Source of the DNA: an uncultured Lentisphaerota bacterium
GTDB taxonomy: Bacteria > Verrucomicrobiota > Kiritimatiellia > CAIQIC01
Reading direction: 5' to 3'
Length of the DNA stretch: 64,000 nucleotides
Assembly: GCA_903896925.1 (NCBI GenBank)
Contig: CAITZM010000091.1
Location: 1-64,000, forward strand
Shown here: positions 9,444 to 17,817 of the stretch, one piece after another
Layout: every line of letters begins with the position of its first letter
How positions within the stretch are numbered: the stretch's first letter is position 1
Position numbers and translations under genes: made by a program
The notes under the pieces: model-generated
What the model was told of the DNA's origin: nothing
The model's database searches: none
What the model saw: only the letters and a program-made list of their open reading frames with translations

Positions 9444-9577
9444 ACAGAGTCCATTCCTTGTCAGCATGGCGGCATCCTATCGGCATCGCGGGCTAAGTCA
9501 ATGCGGCAGGCAAGGCCTCGGCAGCCCGGATGTTCCTTCTTGGCCATTTCCTGGCCATGGAACAGCGGGGTGGCGTT

Positions 9578-9593
9578 GTTTCCAAGCCTGGAA
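9578..9593. repeat. TTTCCAAG/CTTGGAAA palindrome family copy
   Basis: TTTCCAAGCCTGGAA, with a second TTCC...GGAA pairing just upstream at 9548-9562. It sits next to the outer boundary of the duplicated ROK 3' end described below. Confidence 0.6.
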
Positions 9594-9598
9594 TAAAT

Positions 9599-9777
9599 CA
9601 CGCCGGCAGGAGCGGGCCGAGGGTGTTGACGTGGCTGCTGATGATCGCGGCGATAGCGCCGAGGCGTTTGCTGCCCTGCGCGCGGACAATCTTGCAGCGC
9701 TGCAGCGAGGGCCGCAGCGCGTGCTCGCCGACGCGGCGCACGAGACTTTTGAACAGCATTGCCGGGTGAAAAGCGTG
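9599..9777 (-). pseudogene. Decayed duplicate of the ROK gene 3' end
   Basis: This segment repeats the 3' end of the ROK gene at 10552, at high identity over about 150 bases, including the stop codon. Read on the minus strand it gives HPAMLF, then jumps in frame over 15 codons (45 bases deleted) to LVRRVGEHALRPSLQRCK and runs to the same GPLLPA C-terminus. There is no start or N-terminal part. Together with the intact ROK 3' end it brackets the toxin-antitoxin pair at 9847-10483. Confidence 0.8.
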
Positions 9778-9794
9778 AATTCGGCAAGGTAGAA

Positions 9795-9823
9795 TTGACG
9801 AAACGTACAGAATTCTGTACGCT
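9795..9823 (+). promoter_or_regulatory. Promoter and palindromic operator of the TA operon
   Basis: TTGACG (9795-9800) is a plausible -35 box; 17 bases on, TACGCT (9818-9823) is a weak -10. Between and overlapping them lies a perfect 18-base palindrome, CGTACAGAATTCTGTACG (9804-9821). Placement over the promoter 26 bases before the antitoxin start fits the autorepression known for Phd-type antitoxins; the binding itself is inferred. Confidence 0.6.
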
Positions 9824-9846
9824 GATGCGCAGATAGGAATGCTGAC

Positions 9847-10086
9847 ATGACAACCGTAACCTTGACCGAATTCAGGAGTCACGCGTCCGGAATGCTGAGC
9901 CGCGTGGAGCTTGGCGAGACGCTGCTGGTACTGCGGCACGGCCGACCTATTGCGGAGGTGACGCCCGTTGCCTCTCAGCGCAACGGACAACCGTCCTGGA
10001 AAAAGTCCGGCTTGCGCCTGGCGACGAAAGGCGGGGGCCTCGCTGCAGCGATCCTGGCGGAGCGCAACCATGAAAGTGTATCTTGA
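9847..10086 (+). CDS. Phd/YefM-family antitoxin
   Basis: A 79-residue protein beginning MTTVTLTEFRSHASGMLSRV, with the conserved LVLRHGRPIAEVTPV strand typical of the Phd/YefM DNA-binding fold. AGGA lies 8 bases upstream of the ATG. The C-terminal part (from about residue 50) should be the disordered toxin-neutralising segment. It overlaps the PIN toxin gene by 17 bases, the usual antitoxin-first order, and is preceded by a palindromic operator. It should neutralise the adjacent toxin and repress the operon. Confidence 0.85.
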   Translation: MTTVTLTEFRSHASGMLSRVELGETLLVLRHGRPIAEVTPVASQRNGQPSWKKSGLRLATKGGGLAAAILAERNHESVS

Positions 10087-10483
10087 CTCGTCTGCCTTTG
10101 CGAAGCGCTTTATCGAAGAGCGCGGGAGTGCCGGCGTCGAAGCCGTCTGCGCCCGGGCTTCGGAGCTTGGCCTGAGTGTGCTCTGCGTTCCCGAGATCGT
10201 CTCCGCGCTCAACCGCCGATGCCGCGAACGCACGCTGACCCACGAGCAGTATGTGGTGGCAAAGCAACGCTTGCTTGAGGATGTTCGAGACGCAGATATC
10301 ATTGCCCTGACCCCCACGGTAATTGGCTCGGCGATCATGGTTATCGAGGCCGGTCCTGTGCGGGCGGTGGACGCGCTACACGTGGCCTGTGCGCTGGAGT
10401 GGGGCGCAGAACTTTTTGCTTCAGCCGACCAACAGCAACTGAATGCGGCCAAACGAGCCGGCATGAAAACCCAGCAGACATGA
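10070..10483 (+). CDS. VapC-type PIN-domain ribonuclease toxin
   Basis: A 137-residue PIN-domain protein. The ATG at 10070 is chosen because MKVYLDSSAFAKRF is the canonical PIN N-terminus; a longer reading upstream would run through the antitoxin gene. The acidic metal-binding residues are all present: Asp6, Glu42, Asp101 (VDALHVACA) and Asp120 (FASADQQQ). VapC toxins cleave tRNA or rRNA; the target here is unknown. It pairs with the overlapping Phd-like antitoxin, a common Phd/PIN combination. No terminator is visible before the ROK gene end at 10552. Confidence 0.87.
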   Translation: MKVYLDSSAFAKRFIEERGSAGVEAVCARASELGLSVLCVPEIVSALNRRCRERTLTHEQYVVAKQRLLEDVRDADIIALTPTVIGSAIMVIEAGPVRAVDALHVACALEWGAELFASADQQQLNAAKRAGMKTQQT

Positions 10484-10551
10484 ACTGCCAACAACGCCTT
10501 GCACTTTAGGGTGCTGGAGGCGCCGAAAAATACGGTGAGCGTTCTACCCCA

Positions 10552-11754
10552 TTACGCCGGCAGGAGCGGGCCGAGGGTGTTGACGTGGCTGCTGATGATC
10601 GCGGCGATCGCGCCGAGGCGCTTGCTGCCCTGCGCGCGGACGATCTTGCAGCGCTGCAGCGAGGGCCGCAGCGCGTGCTCGCCGACGCGGCGCACGAGCG
10701 TGTCGAACAGCCCGTCGCGCGCCGCAAACAGCCGGCCGTACACAAAGAGCATCGCCGGGTTGAAGACGTTGACCACGGTGCCGATGCCGATGGCGAGGTA
10801 GTCGAGCACGTCGTTGATCTCCGGCTCGATGACCAGCTTGCCGGCCTGCGCGTCGCGGATGATCTCGTCCATCGTCAGCGCGCGCCCCGTGCGCCGCGCC
10901 AGGGCGCGCGTGAAGGCGAGGTCGGTGGCCAGGGTCTCGAGGCAGCCCCGGTTGCCGCAGCCGCACAACTCGCCACCGAGCTTCGCTGTCATATGTCCGA
11001 TCTCGCCGCCGAAGCCATCGCTGCCGGCGATCAGGCGCCCGCCGCTGATCACCCCCATGCCGAGGCCGTCGCTGATGTCGAGCATGGCAAAATGCTCCAC
11101 GCCCCGCGCCGCGCCGAACATCCGCTCCGCCAGGCACAGGCCGTGTTCCTCCTGCACCGCCACCACCGGCAGCTGGAGCAGCTGTCCGAGGTCGGTGCCC
11201 GGACAGCGCCCGTCGAGGTAGTGGATGTTGGGCGAGAGCACCATCTCGCCCGCCGCCGCCTTGATCAGGCCGGGCAGGCTCAACCCGACGCCGAGACAGG
11301 GCGCCTCGACGAGCTTGTGGATCGCCGTCAGCTCGGCGGCCAGGGTGCGCAGCAAGGCGTCATAGGAGTCCGGGGTCGCAAAGGTGCGGCTGCGGCGGTC
11401 ATCGATTTCGCCGTCGAGGCCGGTCGCCAGCACGGCGCATTCGCGCATGCCGATGACCGCGCCTAGAATCTGCGCCGAGCGCGTGGCCATGCGGTACATC
11501 ACGCTCGGCCGGCCGGTGGCGTAGCGCATCTCCGGGTCGGCCTCGATCAGTCCGCTTTGCAGCAACTCCTCGACCAGCTTCGACATCGTCGGCGCGCTGA
11601 TGCCGGTGACGCGAGAGAGATCCGCCCGCGAGACCGCGCCCAGCCGGCGCAGCGCGTCGAGCACGCGGCGCACATTCATCTGGCGCAGCAGCGTCGGGAC
11701 CACGCGCGACTTCTTCGGCACAGCGTCGTTCTTCAGCCGGTTACTTTTGTCCAT
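10552..11754 (-). CDS. ROK-family transcriptional regulator
   Basis: A 400-residue protein. The ATG at 11754 places an N-terminal winged helix-turn-helix (about residues 15-75: RRLGAVSRADLSRVTGISAP) before the ROK fold, with the sugar-kinase-like signatures GFGGEIGHM and the zinc-type motif CGCGNRGCLE. The architecture matches NagC/XylR-type repressors that respond to sugars. It overlaps the end of araD by 14 bases and is the last gene of araB-araD-ROK, so it probably controls this pentose operon. Its 3' end has been duplicated 0.9 kb away at 9599-9777. Confidence 0.88.
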   Translation of the reverse strand: MDKSNRLKNDAVPKKSRVVPTLLRQMNVRRVLDALRRLGAVSRADLSRVTGISAPTMSKLVEELLQSGLIEADPEMRYATGRPSVMYRMATRSAQILGAVIGMRECAVLATGLDGEIDDRRSRTFATPDSYDALLRTLAAELTAIHKLVEAPCLGVGLSLPGLIKAAAGEMVLSPNIHYLDGRCPGTDLGQLLQLPVVAVQEEHGLCLAERMFGAARGVEHFAMLDISDGLGMGVISGGRLIAGSDGFGGEIGHMTAKLGGELCGCGNRGCLETLATDLAFTRALARRTGRALTMDEIIRDAQAGKLVIEPEINDVLDYLAIGIGTVVNVFNPAMLFVYGRLFAARDGLFDTLVRRVGEHALRPSLQRCKIVRAQGSKRLGAIAAIISSHVNTLGPLLPA

Positions 11755-12442
11755 AGTAGGCGCCTGCACCGTGTTTGCGGAGAAAATGTTTGTCGAGCAG
11801 CGCCTGCGGCAGCGGCGCGGCCCGGGGCGCCAGCGCCAGCGTATCCAGCGCCAGGCCGGCGACGGCCTCGAGCACGATCGCGTTGTCCAGCGCGGCCTGC
11901 GCCGTGCGGCCCCACGCGAACGGCGCGTGCCCCGGCACGAGCACGCCGGGCACGTGCAACGGATCGAGCCGGCTGCGATGAAAAGTGTCCGCGATGGCAA
12001 CGCCGGTGTTCCGCTCATAGTCCTTGGCCACCTCGGCCCTGGTCAGCTTGCGCGCCAGCGGAACCGGCCCGTAAAAATGATCGGCGTGCGTCGTGCCGAA
12101 GCAAGGCAGCGCGCGGCCCGCCTGCGCCCACGCCGTGGCCCGGAGGCTGTGGGTGTGGACGATGCCGCCGACCGCGGCGAACTGCTGATACAGGTACAGG
12201 TGTGTCGGTGTGTCCGACGAGGGACGCAGCTTGCCCGCCACGACGCGGCCGTCCTCCAGCGCAAGGACCACGATGTCCTCCGGCGTGAGGCTGGCGTAGT
12301 CCACCCCGCTCGGCTTGATCGCCATCACGCCCGCCTGGCGGTCGGCCGCGCTGGCATTGCCCCACGTGAGCACGACCAACCCGGCGCGGACGATCTCCTG
12401 GTTCACCCGCACGACTTCCTGGCGCAACGCTAGATATTTCAT
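11741..12442 (-). CDS. araD: L-ribulose-5-phosphate 4-epimerase
   Basis: A 233-residue class II aldolase/adducin-family enzyme that converts L-ribulose 5-phosphate to D-xylulose 5-phosphate. Visible signatures are TWGNASAADRQAG, KPSGVDYASLTPEDIVV, the zinc-binding HTHSLRATAWAQAG and the distal PGHAPFAWG histidine. Its length equals that of E. coli AraD. No strong ribosome-binding site is seen before the ATG; a 70-base degenerate tandem repeat separates it from araB. No L-arabinose isomerase (araA) is present in the window, so the source of ribulose is unresolved. Confidence 0.92.
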   Translation of the reverse strand: MKYLALRQEVVRVNQEIVRAGLVVLTWGNASAADRQAGVMAIKPSGVDYASLTPEDIVVLALEDGRVVAGKLRPSSDTPTHLYLYQQFAAVGGIVHTHSLRATAWAQAGRALPCFGTTHADHFYGPVPLARKLTRAEVAKDYERNTGVAIADTFHRSRLDPLHVPGVLVPGHAPFAWGRTAQAALDNAIVLEAVAGLALDTLALAPRAAPLPQALLDKHFLRKHGAGAYYGQK

Positions 12443-12512
12443 AGTGAATGGTTGAGGGTGAATGGCGGATGGGTAATGGGGAATGGGTGATGGAGAATGG
12501 GTGATGGAGAAG
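12443..12512. repeat. Degenerate tandem repeat (GAATGGGTGATGGA units)
   Basis: About five imperfect copies of a GGTGATGGAGAATG-like unit fill the gap between araB and araD. Related CCATC-rich tracts (reverse complement) occur at 15500-15530 and, translated, at 25507-25540. Confidence 0.6.
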
Positions 12513-12514
12513 GC

Positions 12515-14200
12515 TTATTTCCGGGCGGCGTCGCGGAGCGCCAGCAGCTCCTTCATCACGGCGAACTGGTTCTCGGCGCAGGCGCGGGTGCCGAAGACAT
12601 CATGGATCCGCTTGTAGAGCTGATAGAGCTGCTCGTAGATTTTCGCGTTGCGAGCGATCGGCGTGAAGCGCTTCGCCAGCACGCCGGTCATCGCCTTGGT
12701 CGCCGCCGCGAAGTTGGCGTGACCGCCGGCGGCCTTGCCGGCAACCACCGCGCCGGCCATCGCCGAGCCCAGCGCGCAGGTCTGCGTGCTGCGGGAGATT
12801 TCCAGCGGGCGGTTGAGCACATCGGCATAAATCTGCATCACCATCGGGTTCTTGACCGAGATGCCGCCGCAGTTGATCACGCGCTTGATCGGCACGCCAT
12901 ATTCCTCGAAGCGCTCCACGATGGCGCGCGCGCCGAACGCCGTCGCCTCGATCAGCGCCCGGTAGATTTCCGCCGGCGTCGTGTGCAGCGTCAGGCCGAG
13001 CAGCGCGCCGGTCAGGCGCTGGTCCACCAGCACCGTGCGGTTGCCGTTGTGCCAGTCAAGCGCGAGCAATCCGCTTGAGCCGGGCCGCAGTTTCTCCGCG
13101 CCCGCGGTCAGCGCGGCATGCCCGCCGGCCTCTGTGCCGCCGGGTTGGATGCGGTTGACGAACCAGTTGAAGATGTCGCCCACCGCCGACTGGCCGGCCT
13201 CGAGACCGTAGTAGCCGGGCAGGATCGATTCCGGCACAATGCCGCACAGGCCGGGGATGTCGGGCAGTTTTTGCGACAGCGGTGCGACGGCCATGTCGCA
13301 GGTGCTCGTGCCCAGGATCTTGACCAGCACGCCCGGCGCGATGCCGGAGCCGACGCCGCCGAGATGCGCATCGAACGCGCCGGCCGCCACCGGAAGACCG
13401 GCGGGCAGCCCGAGCCGCGCGGCCCATTCGGCGGTCAGGTGGCCGACGGCGTCGCCCACGTCATAGGCGACCTCGGGCAGCGAGCGGCGCACGCGGGCGA
13501 GCGCCGGATCGACCGCGGCCAGGAAAGCTTCCGCGGGATAGCCGCCCCACCCTGCGTTGAACAGCGCCTTGTGGCCCGCGGCGCAGATGCAGCGCTTGAG
13601 CTGTGCCGGATGCGTCGTGCCGGTGAGCACCGCCGGGATCCAGTCGGCGATCTCGACCCAGGTGTAGGCGGCGTTGAAGACCGCAGGGGCCTCTTTCTTG
13701 GCGTGCAGGATCTTCGACCAGAACCATTCCGAGGAATAGGTGCCGCCGCACTTGGCCAGGTATTCCGGCTTGCGGCGCGCGGCCTGCCGGGTGATGGCCG
13801 CGGCCTCCGCGTGGCCGGTGTGGTCCTTCCAGAGCCAGGCCAGCGCCGCCGGTGTCTTGGCGAATTTCTTGTTGAAGGCGAGCGGAGTGCCGTGGGGATC
13901 CACGGGCAGCGGCGTGCTGCCGGTGGTGTCCACGCCGAGGCCGATGACATCGGCGGCCGAGAAACCCTTCACCCGCTGCGCCGCCGCCAGCGCGCCGCGC
14001 ACGGTGTGCTCGATCCCGGCCACGTAGTCCGCGGGATGCTGCCGCGCGAGGTCGGGCTGCCGCGGGTCGAGCAGGATGCCCTGTTCGCCGTGGGCGTAGT
14101 TCCAGACGGCCGCGCCGACCTCCGCGCCATTCGCCACGTTGACGATGAGCGCGCGCACGCTGTTGGTGCCGTAATCCAAACCGATTGTAAATTTCGCCAT
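12515..14200 (-). CDS. araB: Ribulokinase
   Basis: A 561-residue FGGY-family kinase that phosphorylates L-ribulose using ATP. It starts MAKFTIGLDYGTNSVRALIV (phosphate-1 motif), and GVDTTGSTPLPVD, GTSTCDMAV, GIVPESILPGYYGLEAGQSA and the nucleotide-binding NCGGISVKNPMVMQIYADV are clear ribulokinase signatures. GGAGGAG lies 6 bases before the ATG at 14200. It is the first gene of a minus-strand operon with araD and a ROK regulator, diverging from the flavoprotein gene at 14366. The 165-base intergenic region should contain the operon promoter; no box is convincing by eye. Confidence 0.94.
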   Translation of the reverse strand: MAKFTIGLDYGTNSVRALIVNVANGAEVGAAVWNYAHGEQGILLDPRQPDLARQHPADYVAGIEHTVRGALAAAQRVKGFSAADVIGLGVDTTGSTPLPVDPHGTPLAFNKKFAKTPAALAWLWKDHTGHAEAAAITRQAARRKPEYLAKCGGTYSSEWFWSKILHAKKEAPAVFNAAYTWVEIADWIPAVLTGTTHPAQLKRCICAAGHKALFNAGWGGYPAEAFLAAVDPALARVRRSLPEVAYDVGDAVGHLTAEWAARLGLPAGLPVAAGAFDAHLGGVGSGIAPGVLVKILGTSTCDMAVAPLSQKLPDIPGLCGIVPESILPGYYGLEAGQSAVGDIFNWFVNRIQPGGTEAGGHAALTAGAEKLRPGSSGLLALDWHNGNRTVLVDQRLTGALLGLTLHTTPAEIYRALIEATAFGARAIVERFEEYGVPIKRVINCGGISVKNPMVMQIYADVLNRPLEISRSTQTCALGSAMAGAVVAGKAAGGHANFAAATKAMTGVLAKRFTPIARNAKIYEQLYQLYKRIHDVFGTRACAENQFAVMKELLALRDAARK

Positions 14201-14365
14201 GGTGTGCTCCTCCGGCGCCGGTGCGCCGCATTGCTGGCAGACGCTAACGAAACCACCCCGCCTCTGTCCACCAGATTTTCGCCTAATTTGCGGCCCGAAA
14301 AAAGATTCCGCGTGACTTTCGCCGGAAATTTGGCAACATCGCTCGCGAAAAAAAACAGGAGCATT

Positions 14366-15028
14366 ATGAACGTCTTGCACATTTGCGCGAATCCGCGGCC
14401 GGTCCAGGAATCGGTCTCGAAACAGCTGGCGACCGCATTCTTTATGCGGTTGGCGGAGCGCAATCCCGACATCAACGTCACCAACGTGGATCTCTACCAG
14501 AGCCCCCCGCCCTTTCTGACCCTGCCCGCCTTCCGTGGCACCTGGCAGCCGGTCCTCGAAGCCGGGTACAAGCCGACCACCGGCGAGTACAACGCCGCCG
14601 CCTATTCGCGCACGCACGCCGAGCAGCTCAAGCAGGCCGATGTCGTCGTGCTGACCATGCCGATGTGGAACTTCTCCATGCCCGCCATCATGAAGGCTTG
14701 GCTCGACCAGGTCGTCGTCCCCGGAGCCACCTTCGAGTTTGAAGAAAGCATCATCAAGCCGCTGCACCACATCCAGAAGCTCGTGCTCCTGCTCGCCTCG
14801 GCCGACGCGTTCAAGGAAGACGACGCCCGCGACGGTCTGACCCGCGAACTGCGCGCCACCTTCGAGTTCATCGGCGTGACCGATATCTCCATCGCCTGGG
14901 CCGACGGCCAGCACGGCCACGGCGAAGACGAAGCCAAGGAGCACAAGGACATCGCCATCGAGACCGCGCAGGATATCGCCGATGAGGTCGCCGAGATGAC
15001 CACGCCTGTCGAGACCGAGACCACCTGA
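14366..15028 (+). CDS. azoR: FMN-dependent NADH:quinone/azo oxidoreductase (flavodoxin-2 fold)
   Basis: A 220-residue protein of the AzoR/Flavodoxin_2 family. It begins MNVLHICANPRPVQESVSKQ (flavin-phosphate loop), then has PMWNFSMPAIMKAWLDQV, the classic MPMYNF-type flavin-contact motif, and GVTDISIAWADG near the C-terminus. AGGAG is placed 4 bases before the ATG. These enzymes reduce quinones or azo compounds in the cytoplasm. The acidic C-terminal tail (about 25 residues) is longer than in E. coli AzoR. It is monocistronic, ending in a strong terminator. Confidence 0.85.
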   Translation: MNVLHICANPRPVQESVSKQLATAFFMRLAERNPDINVTNVDLYQSPPPFLTLPAFRGTWQPVLEAGYKPTTGEYNAAAYSRTHAEQLKQADVVVLTMPMWNFSMPAIMKAWLDQVVVPGATFEFEESIIKPLHHIQKLVLLLASADAFKEDDARDGLTRELRATFEFIGVTDISIAWADGQHGHGEDEAKEHKDIAIETAQDIADEVAEMTTPVETETT

Positions 15029-15049
15029 AGCTGACCGCAGCCAGACGGC

Positions 15050-15089
15050 ACAGCCGGTTTTCCTCACGGAAAACCGGCTGTTTGTTTTT
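15050..15089 (+). terminator. Rho-independent terminator after the flavoprotein gene
   Basis: A perfect 14-bp stem (ACAGCCGGTTTTCC paired with GGAAAACCGGCTGT), loop TCAC, then TTGTTTTT, starting 22 bases after the stop codon. Confidence 0.92.
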
Positions 15090-15528
15090 CAGGCAGACTG
15101 GAAGAGCAGCTGACGAAAGCCTCTCGCGGAGCGAGAGGTCTACTATGACGGCGCAGGCAAAGTGGTCGTCGTGCTCCGCGCGAGGTTGGTTGCGGCGCTA
15201 ACCGCGCGAGCGAGTTTCTCGGATTTCGACAGAATCATTGACGGCAGAATCATTAGGCGGAGTCGGTAAGATTGGGCTGCTTGGTCACCGCCGAGCGTAG
15301 TGCTCACGCCCTGTTGAAATGGTTCTGCCCTCAAAGATTCTGTCGTCTCTTACGCTTCGGTCGACGACCTCGGCGGAGTGACTGTCAATGGCCACCTGAG
15401 GCGGACAAGCCAGACGAAGGCTGGCATGACGCTTGCGACTTAAGCTGCGGCGTTAACTGCGCGAGATTCTTTCGTGGCAACGCGTCTTCCTACACGCGCC
15501 ATCAACCATCCGCCATCTGTCATCGCCT
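15090..15528. other. Gene-free interval with dispersed repeats
   Basis: No gene is convincing here. It contains a short palindrome, CCTCTCGCGGAGCGAGAGG (15120-15138), the AATGATTCTGCC-type repeat (15227-15257) and CCATC-rich sequence just before 15530. No tRNA-like or hairpin-plus-T-tract structure was seen apart from these. Confidence 0.6.
15227..15257. repeat. AATGATTCTGCC-type dispersed repeat, copy 1
   Basis: GACAGAATCATT followed by GGCAGAATCATTAGG. The reverse complement matches 38693-38722 over 30 bases with only two central mismatches, so two distant intergenic sites share this element. Confidence 0.75.
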
Positions 15529-16110
15529 TCAGCTGCCCGGATGGATCGCCTTGTCGCCGCCCTGCTGGCAGAGCGGGCACTCGGCGGGCTGCCACGTCTT
15601 CGGCGTCATCTGCACAAGGCTGATCACCGGCGCATCGAACTTCGCCGTACCGCCGCTGCGGTCCACCAACACGCCGATCGCGGCGACGATGCCACCGCGC
15701 GCCGTGACAATGTCCACAACCTCCTGGACGCGCCCGCCGCGCGTGATCACGTCTTCCGCCACGACAAACCGCTCGCCGGGCTTGACCTGGAACGCCCGCC
15801 GCAGCACCAGCTTGCCCTGTTCCTTCTCCGCGAAGATCGCGCGGACGCCGAACGCGCGCCCGACCTCATGGCCCACCGGTATACCGCCGAGGGCCGGCGA
15901 GATCACCGCGTCCACCTTGAAGTCCGCGCCGAGTTGGGCGCGCATCTTCGCGACCACCGCCGCGCACAGTTTTTCCGCGATCCGCGGATATTGCAGCAGC
16001 AGCGCGCATTGAAAGAACTGGTCACTGTGCAGCCCCGAGCGCAGCTCGAAATGGCCGCTCAACAACGCCTGCGTGTCCCGAAAAGCCTGTAAAACTTCCT
16101 GCTGTTCCAT
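15529..16110 (-). CDS. pyrE: Orotate phosphoribosyltransferase
   Basis: A 193-residue enzyme transferring the phosphoribosyl group of PRPP to orotate in UMP synthesis. The start at 16110 (MEQQEVLQAFRDTQALLSGHF) is preceded by GGGAGA. The PRPP loop FVVAEDVITRGGR is at residues 115-127, and HSDQFFQCALLLQYP, AVISPALGGIPVGHEV and the C-terminal CPLCQQGG signature match the long bacterial PyrE group. The motif has Arg where Thr is usual (ITRGG for TTGG), probably tolerated. It stands alone, without other pyr genes nearby. Confidence 0.9.
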   Translation of the reverse strand: MEQQEVLQAFRDTQALLSGHFELRSGLHSDQFFQCALLLQYPRIAEKLCAAVVAKMRAQLGADFKVDAVISPALGGIPVGHEVGRAFGVRAIFAEKEQGKLVLRRAFQVKPGERFVVAEDVITRGGRVQEVVDIVTARGGIVAAIGVLVDRSGGTAKFDAPVISLVQMTPKTWQPAECPLCQQGGDKAIHPGS

Positions 16111-16491
16111 GTGCTGATTCTCCCGTGCGCCGCGGTTCCACTTCCTGGAAAACGGCGCGCCGGAGTGTTCCAAGGATTGGAAAAAATTGCCAGCCGATTT
16201 CGCGCGGCCACCGAAGAACCTGACGCCACCTGTTTGTTGCAGGCCGGGTCCCCCTCCTGAGGAGGGCCAGCCGGCCCGGCGCAACAGACCTTGGCCGCAC
16301 CCGCACAACCCGGCTGAGCCGCAACCAAAGCGAAGAGGAAACCACCAAGACGCCAAGGACGCCAAGTTAAAGGCGGCGGGGAACGAAGCACTCGCGCAAA
16401 CCATGTGGCCGAGCAGAGGCCACGGAGAAAAAAGGGAAACCGCCCACTCACACTCCTGCGCGGCTCAGGCACTCCGCCGCGCAGCGCAGCT
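16111..16491. other. Gene-free interval with palindromes and CGCCAAG repeats
   Basis: The leader of pyrE carries two copies of the TTCCA/TGGAA palindrome (16134-16153 and 16166-16186), a CCCTCCTGAGGAGGG-like inverted repeat near 16252, and the CCAAGACGCCAAGGACGCC motif at 16344-16366 that also occurs at 36440-36526. No coding sequence is supported. Confidence 0.6.
16134..16186. repeat. Two TTTCCAAG/CTTGGAAA palindromes upstream of pyrE
   Basis: GGTTCCACTTCCTGGAAAAC (16134-16153) and GTTCCAAGGATTGGAAAA (16167-16184) lie 24-76 bases upstream of the pyrE start, in its presumed 5' leader. Confidence 0.7.
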
Positions 16492-17817
16492 TTACTTTTT
16501 CTCGGTCTTGGCGGGCTTGCCCTCGCCGGCGGTTGCGGGGCGCGGGCCCGCCAGCAGATCCTCGATCTGCTTCACCAGTTGCACGCGCAAGGCGGGATCG
16601 TAGCCGATGTGGACCGCCCGCACCGTGCCGTCCTTGTCGATGAGCACGGTCTGCGGGATGCCTTCGACGCCGTAGGCCTCGCCGACCTTGCCCTCCGCAT
16701 CGAGCGCGACGGTCAGCTTGAAGGTCTGCTTGCCGAGAAAGTCCTTGATCGCCTCGGCATTTTCGCGCTGGTTGAGCGCATAGAAGACGAGGCCCTTGTC
16801 CTTGAACTGCTCCGTGACGTTGGCGAGGATCGGCAGGCTCTTCCGGCACGGGCCGCACCAGGTGGCCCAGAAATCGAGCAGCACCACTTCTTTACCCTTG
16901 TGCTTGGCGAGCGAGAGCTTGCCGCCATCGAGCAGGTTCAGCTCAAATTCCGGCGCAGCCTTGCCGATCAAGGGGCTGGGCGTCTCGGGTTCGTTCTGCT
17001 GCGGACGGAACGAGTCGACCTGCTTGGCATTCGCCGGCGGCACGAACTTGAAGGCCTCGTCGGTCAGCGGCGGGTTGACCATGTTCTGGTTGAACTGGAT
17101 CTCGATCTGCCACCGGGCCTGCTTCATCTGCGGCACCTTCTCCGCCATGTGGCGCGCGGACTTGCCCATGTCCATGATCACCTTGCGGACGAGCGGCTGC
17201 TTGCCGGACTCGATCCAGAGGTCCCAGTCGAACTGGCTCTGCGCGCCGTGCAACCGGTGGCACTCGGCGCCCTGCCACATCTCCTTGCCCGTGTACTGGA
17301 CGGTCGCCACGTCCTCGAGCAGCCGGGCGCGGGGGTCGGGCGCGATCAGCGAGGCGAAGAACGGCACGCCCTGCTGCAACAGCAGCGCCGGTTCCGACTG
17401 CTCCTTGAACAGCGTGTCGAGACTCGCCGGCGCCGGCTTCGCCAGGTATTTCTTGATCATCGGTATGAAAACATTGATCAGGCGGCCGTCGCAGACGAAG
17501 GTGAACTGGTTCTGGCCGGTCTTATAGTTGATCGCCAGCTTGTTCGGGCGCTGCAGCGCGACGCCCCAGCCGCTCGCGATCTCCTGCTTCATCCCTTCCG
17601 ATTCCATATGCAACTGGACATCGACATCCAGCGTGAGGCTGCTGAGGCCGCGGTAGAAGGCGTCCATCTGCTTGAGCACCTCGTCGGCCTTGGCCTCGAC
17701 CTGCGGCGCGTTCGTGGTCCCCGGCACCGGCGTGTTGATGACCTCGGCGCGCGCCAGCGTGACGGCGGCCCAACCGGCCAGACACACCCAGGCCAGCGGA
17801 CGAAAAAAGGTTCTCAT
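16492..17817 (-). CDS. Secreted TlpA-like thioredoxin with DUF2092/LolA-like N-terminal domain
   Basis: A 441-residue protein. The ATG at 17817 has GGGGAG 7 bases upstream and gives a clean signal peptide (MRTFFRPLAWVCLAGWAAVTLARA). Residues of about 35-270 resemble DUF2092, a LolA-like beta-sheet domain (LDVDVQLHMESEGMKQ, LAINYKTGQNQFTFVCDG). Residues of about 285-430 form an AhpC/TSA-TlpA thioredoxin domain with the active site WCGPC (Cys321, Cys324) and the cis-Pro segment GIPQTVLID. It is probably a periplasmic thiol:disulfide reductase. The C-terminus is a Lys-rich tail. It diverges from the VWA gene at 18081 across a 263-base gap with no repeats noted. Confidence 0.85.
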   Translation of the reverse strand: MRTFFRPLAWVCLAGWAAVTLARAEVINTPVPGTTNAPQVEAKADEVLKQMDAFYRGLSSLTLDVDVQLHMESEGMKQEIASGWGVALQRPNKLAINYKTGQNQFTFVCDGRLINVFIPMIKKYLAKPAPASLDTLFKEQSEPALLLQQGVPFFASLIAPDPRARLLEDVATVQYTGKEMWQGAECHRLHGAQSQFDWDLWIESGKQPLVRKVIMDMGKSARHMAEKVPQMKQARWQIEIQFNQNMVNPPLTDEAFKFVPPANAKQVDSFRPQQNEPETPSPLIGKAAPEFELNLLDGGKLSLAKHKGKEVVLLDFWATWCGPCRKSLPILANVTEQFKDKGLVFYALNQRENAEAIKDFLGKQTFKLTVALDAEGKVGEAYGVEGIPQTVLIDKDGTVRAVHIGYDPALRVQLVKQIEDLLAGPRPATAGEGKPAKTEKK

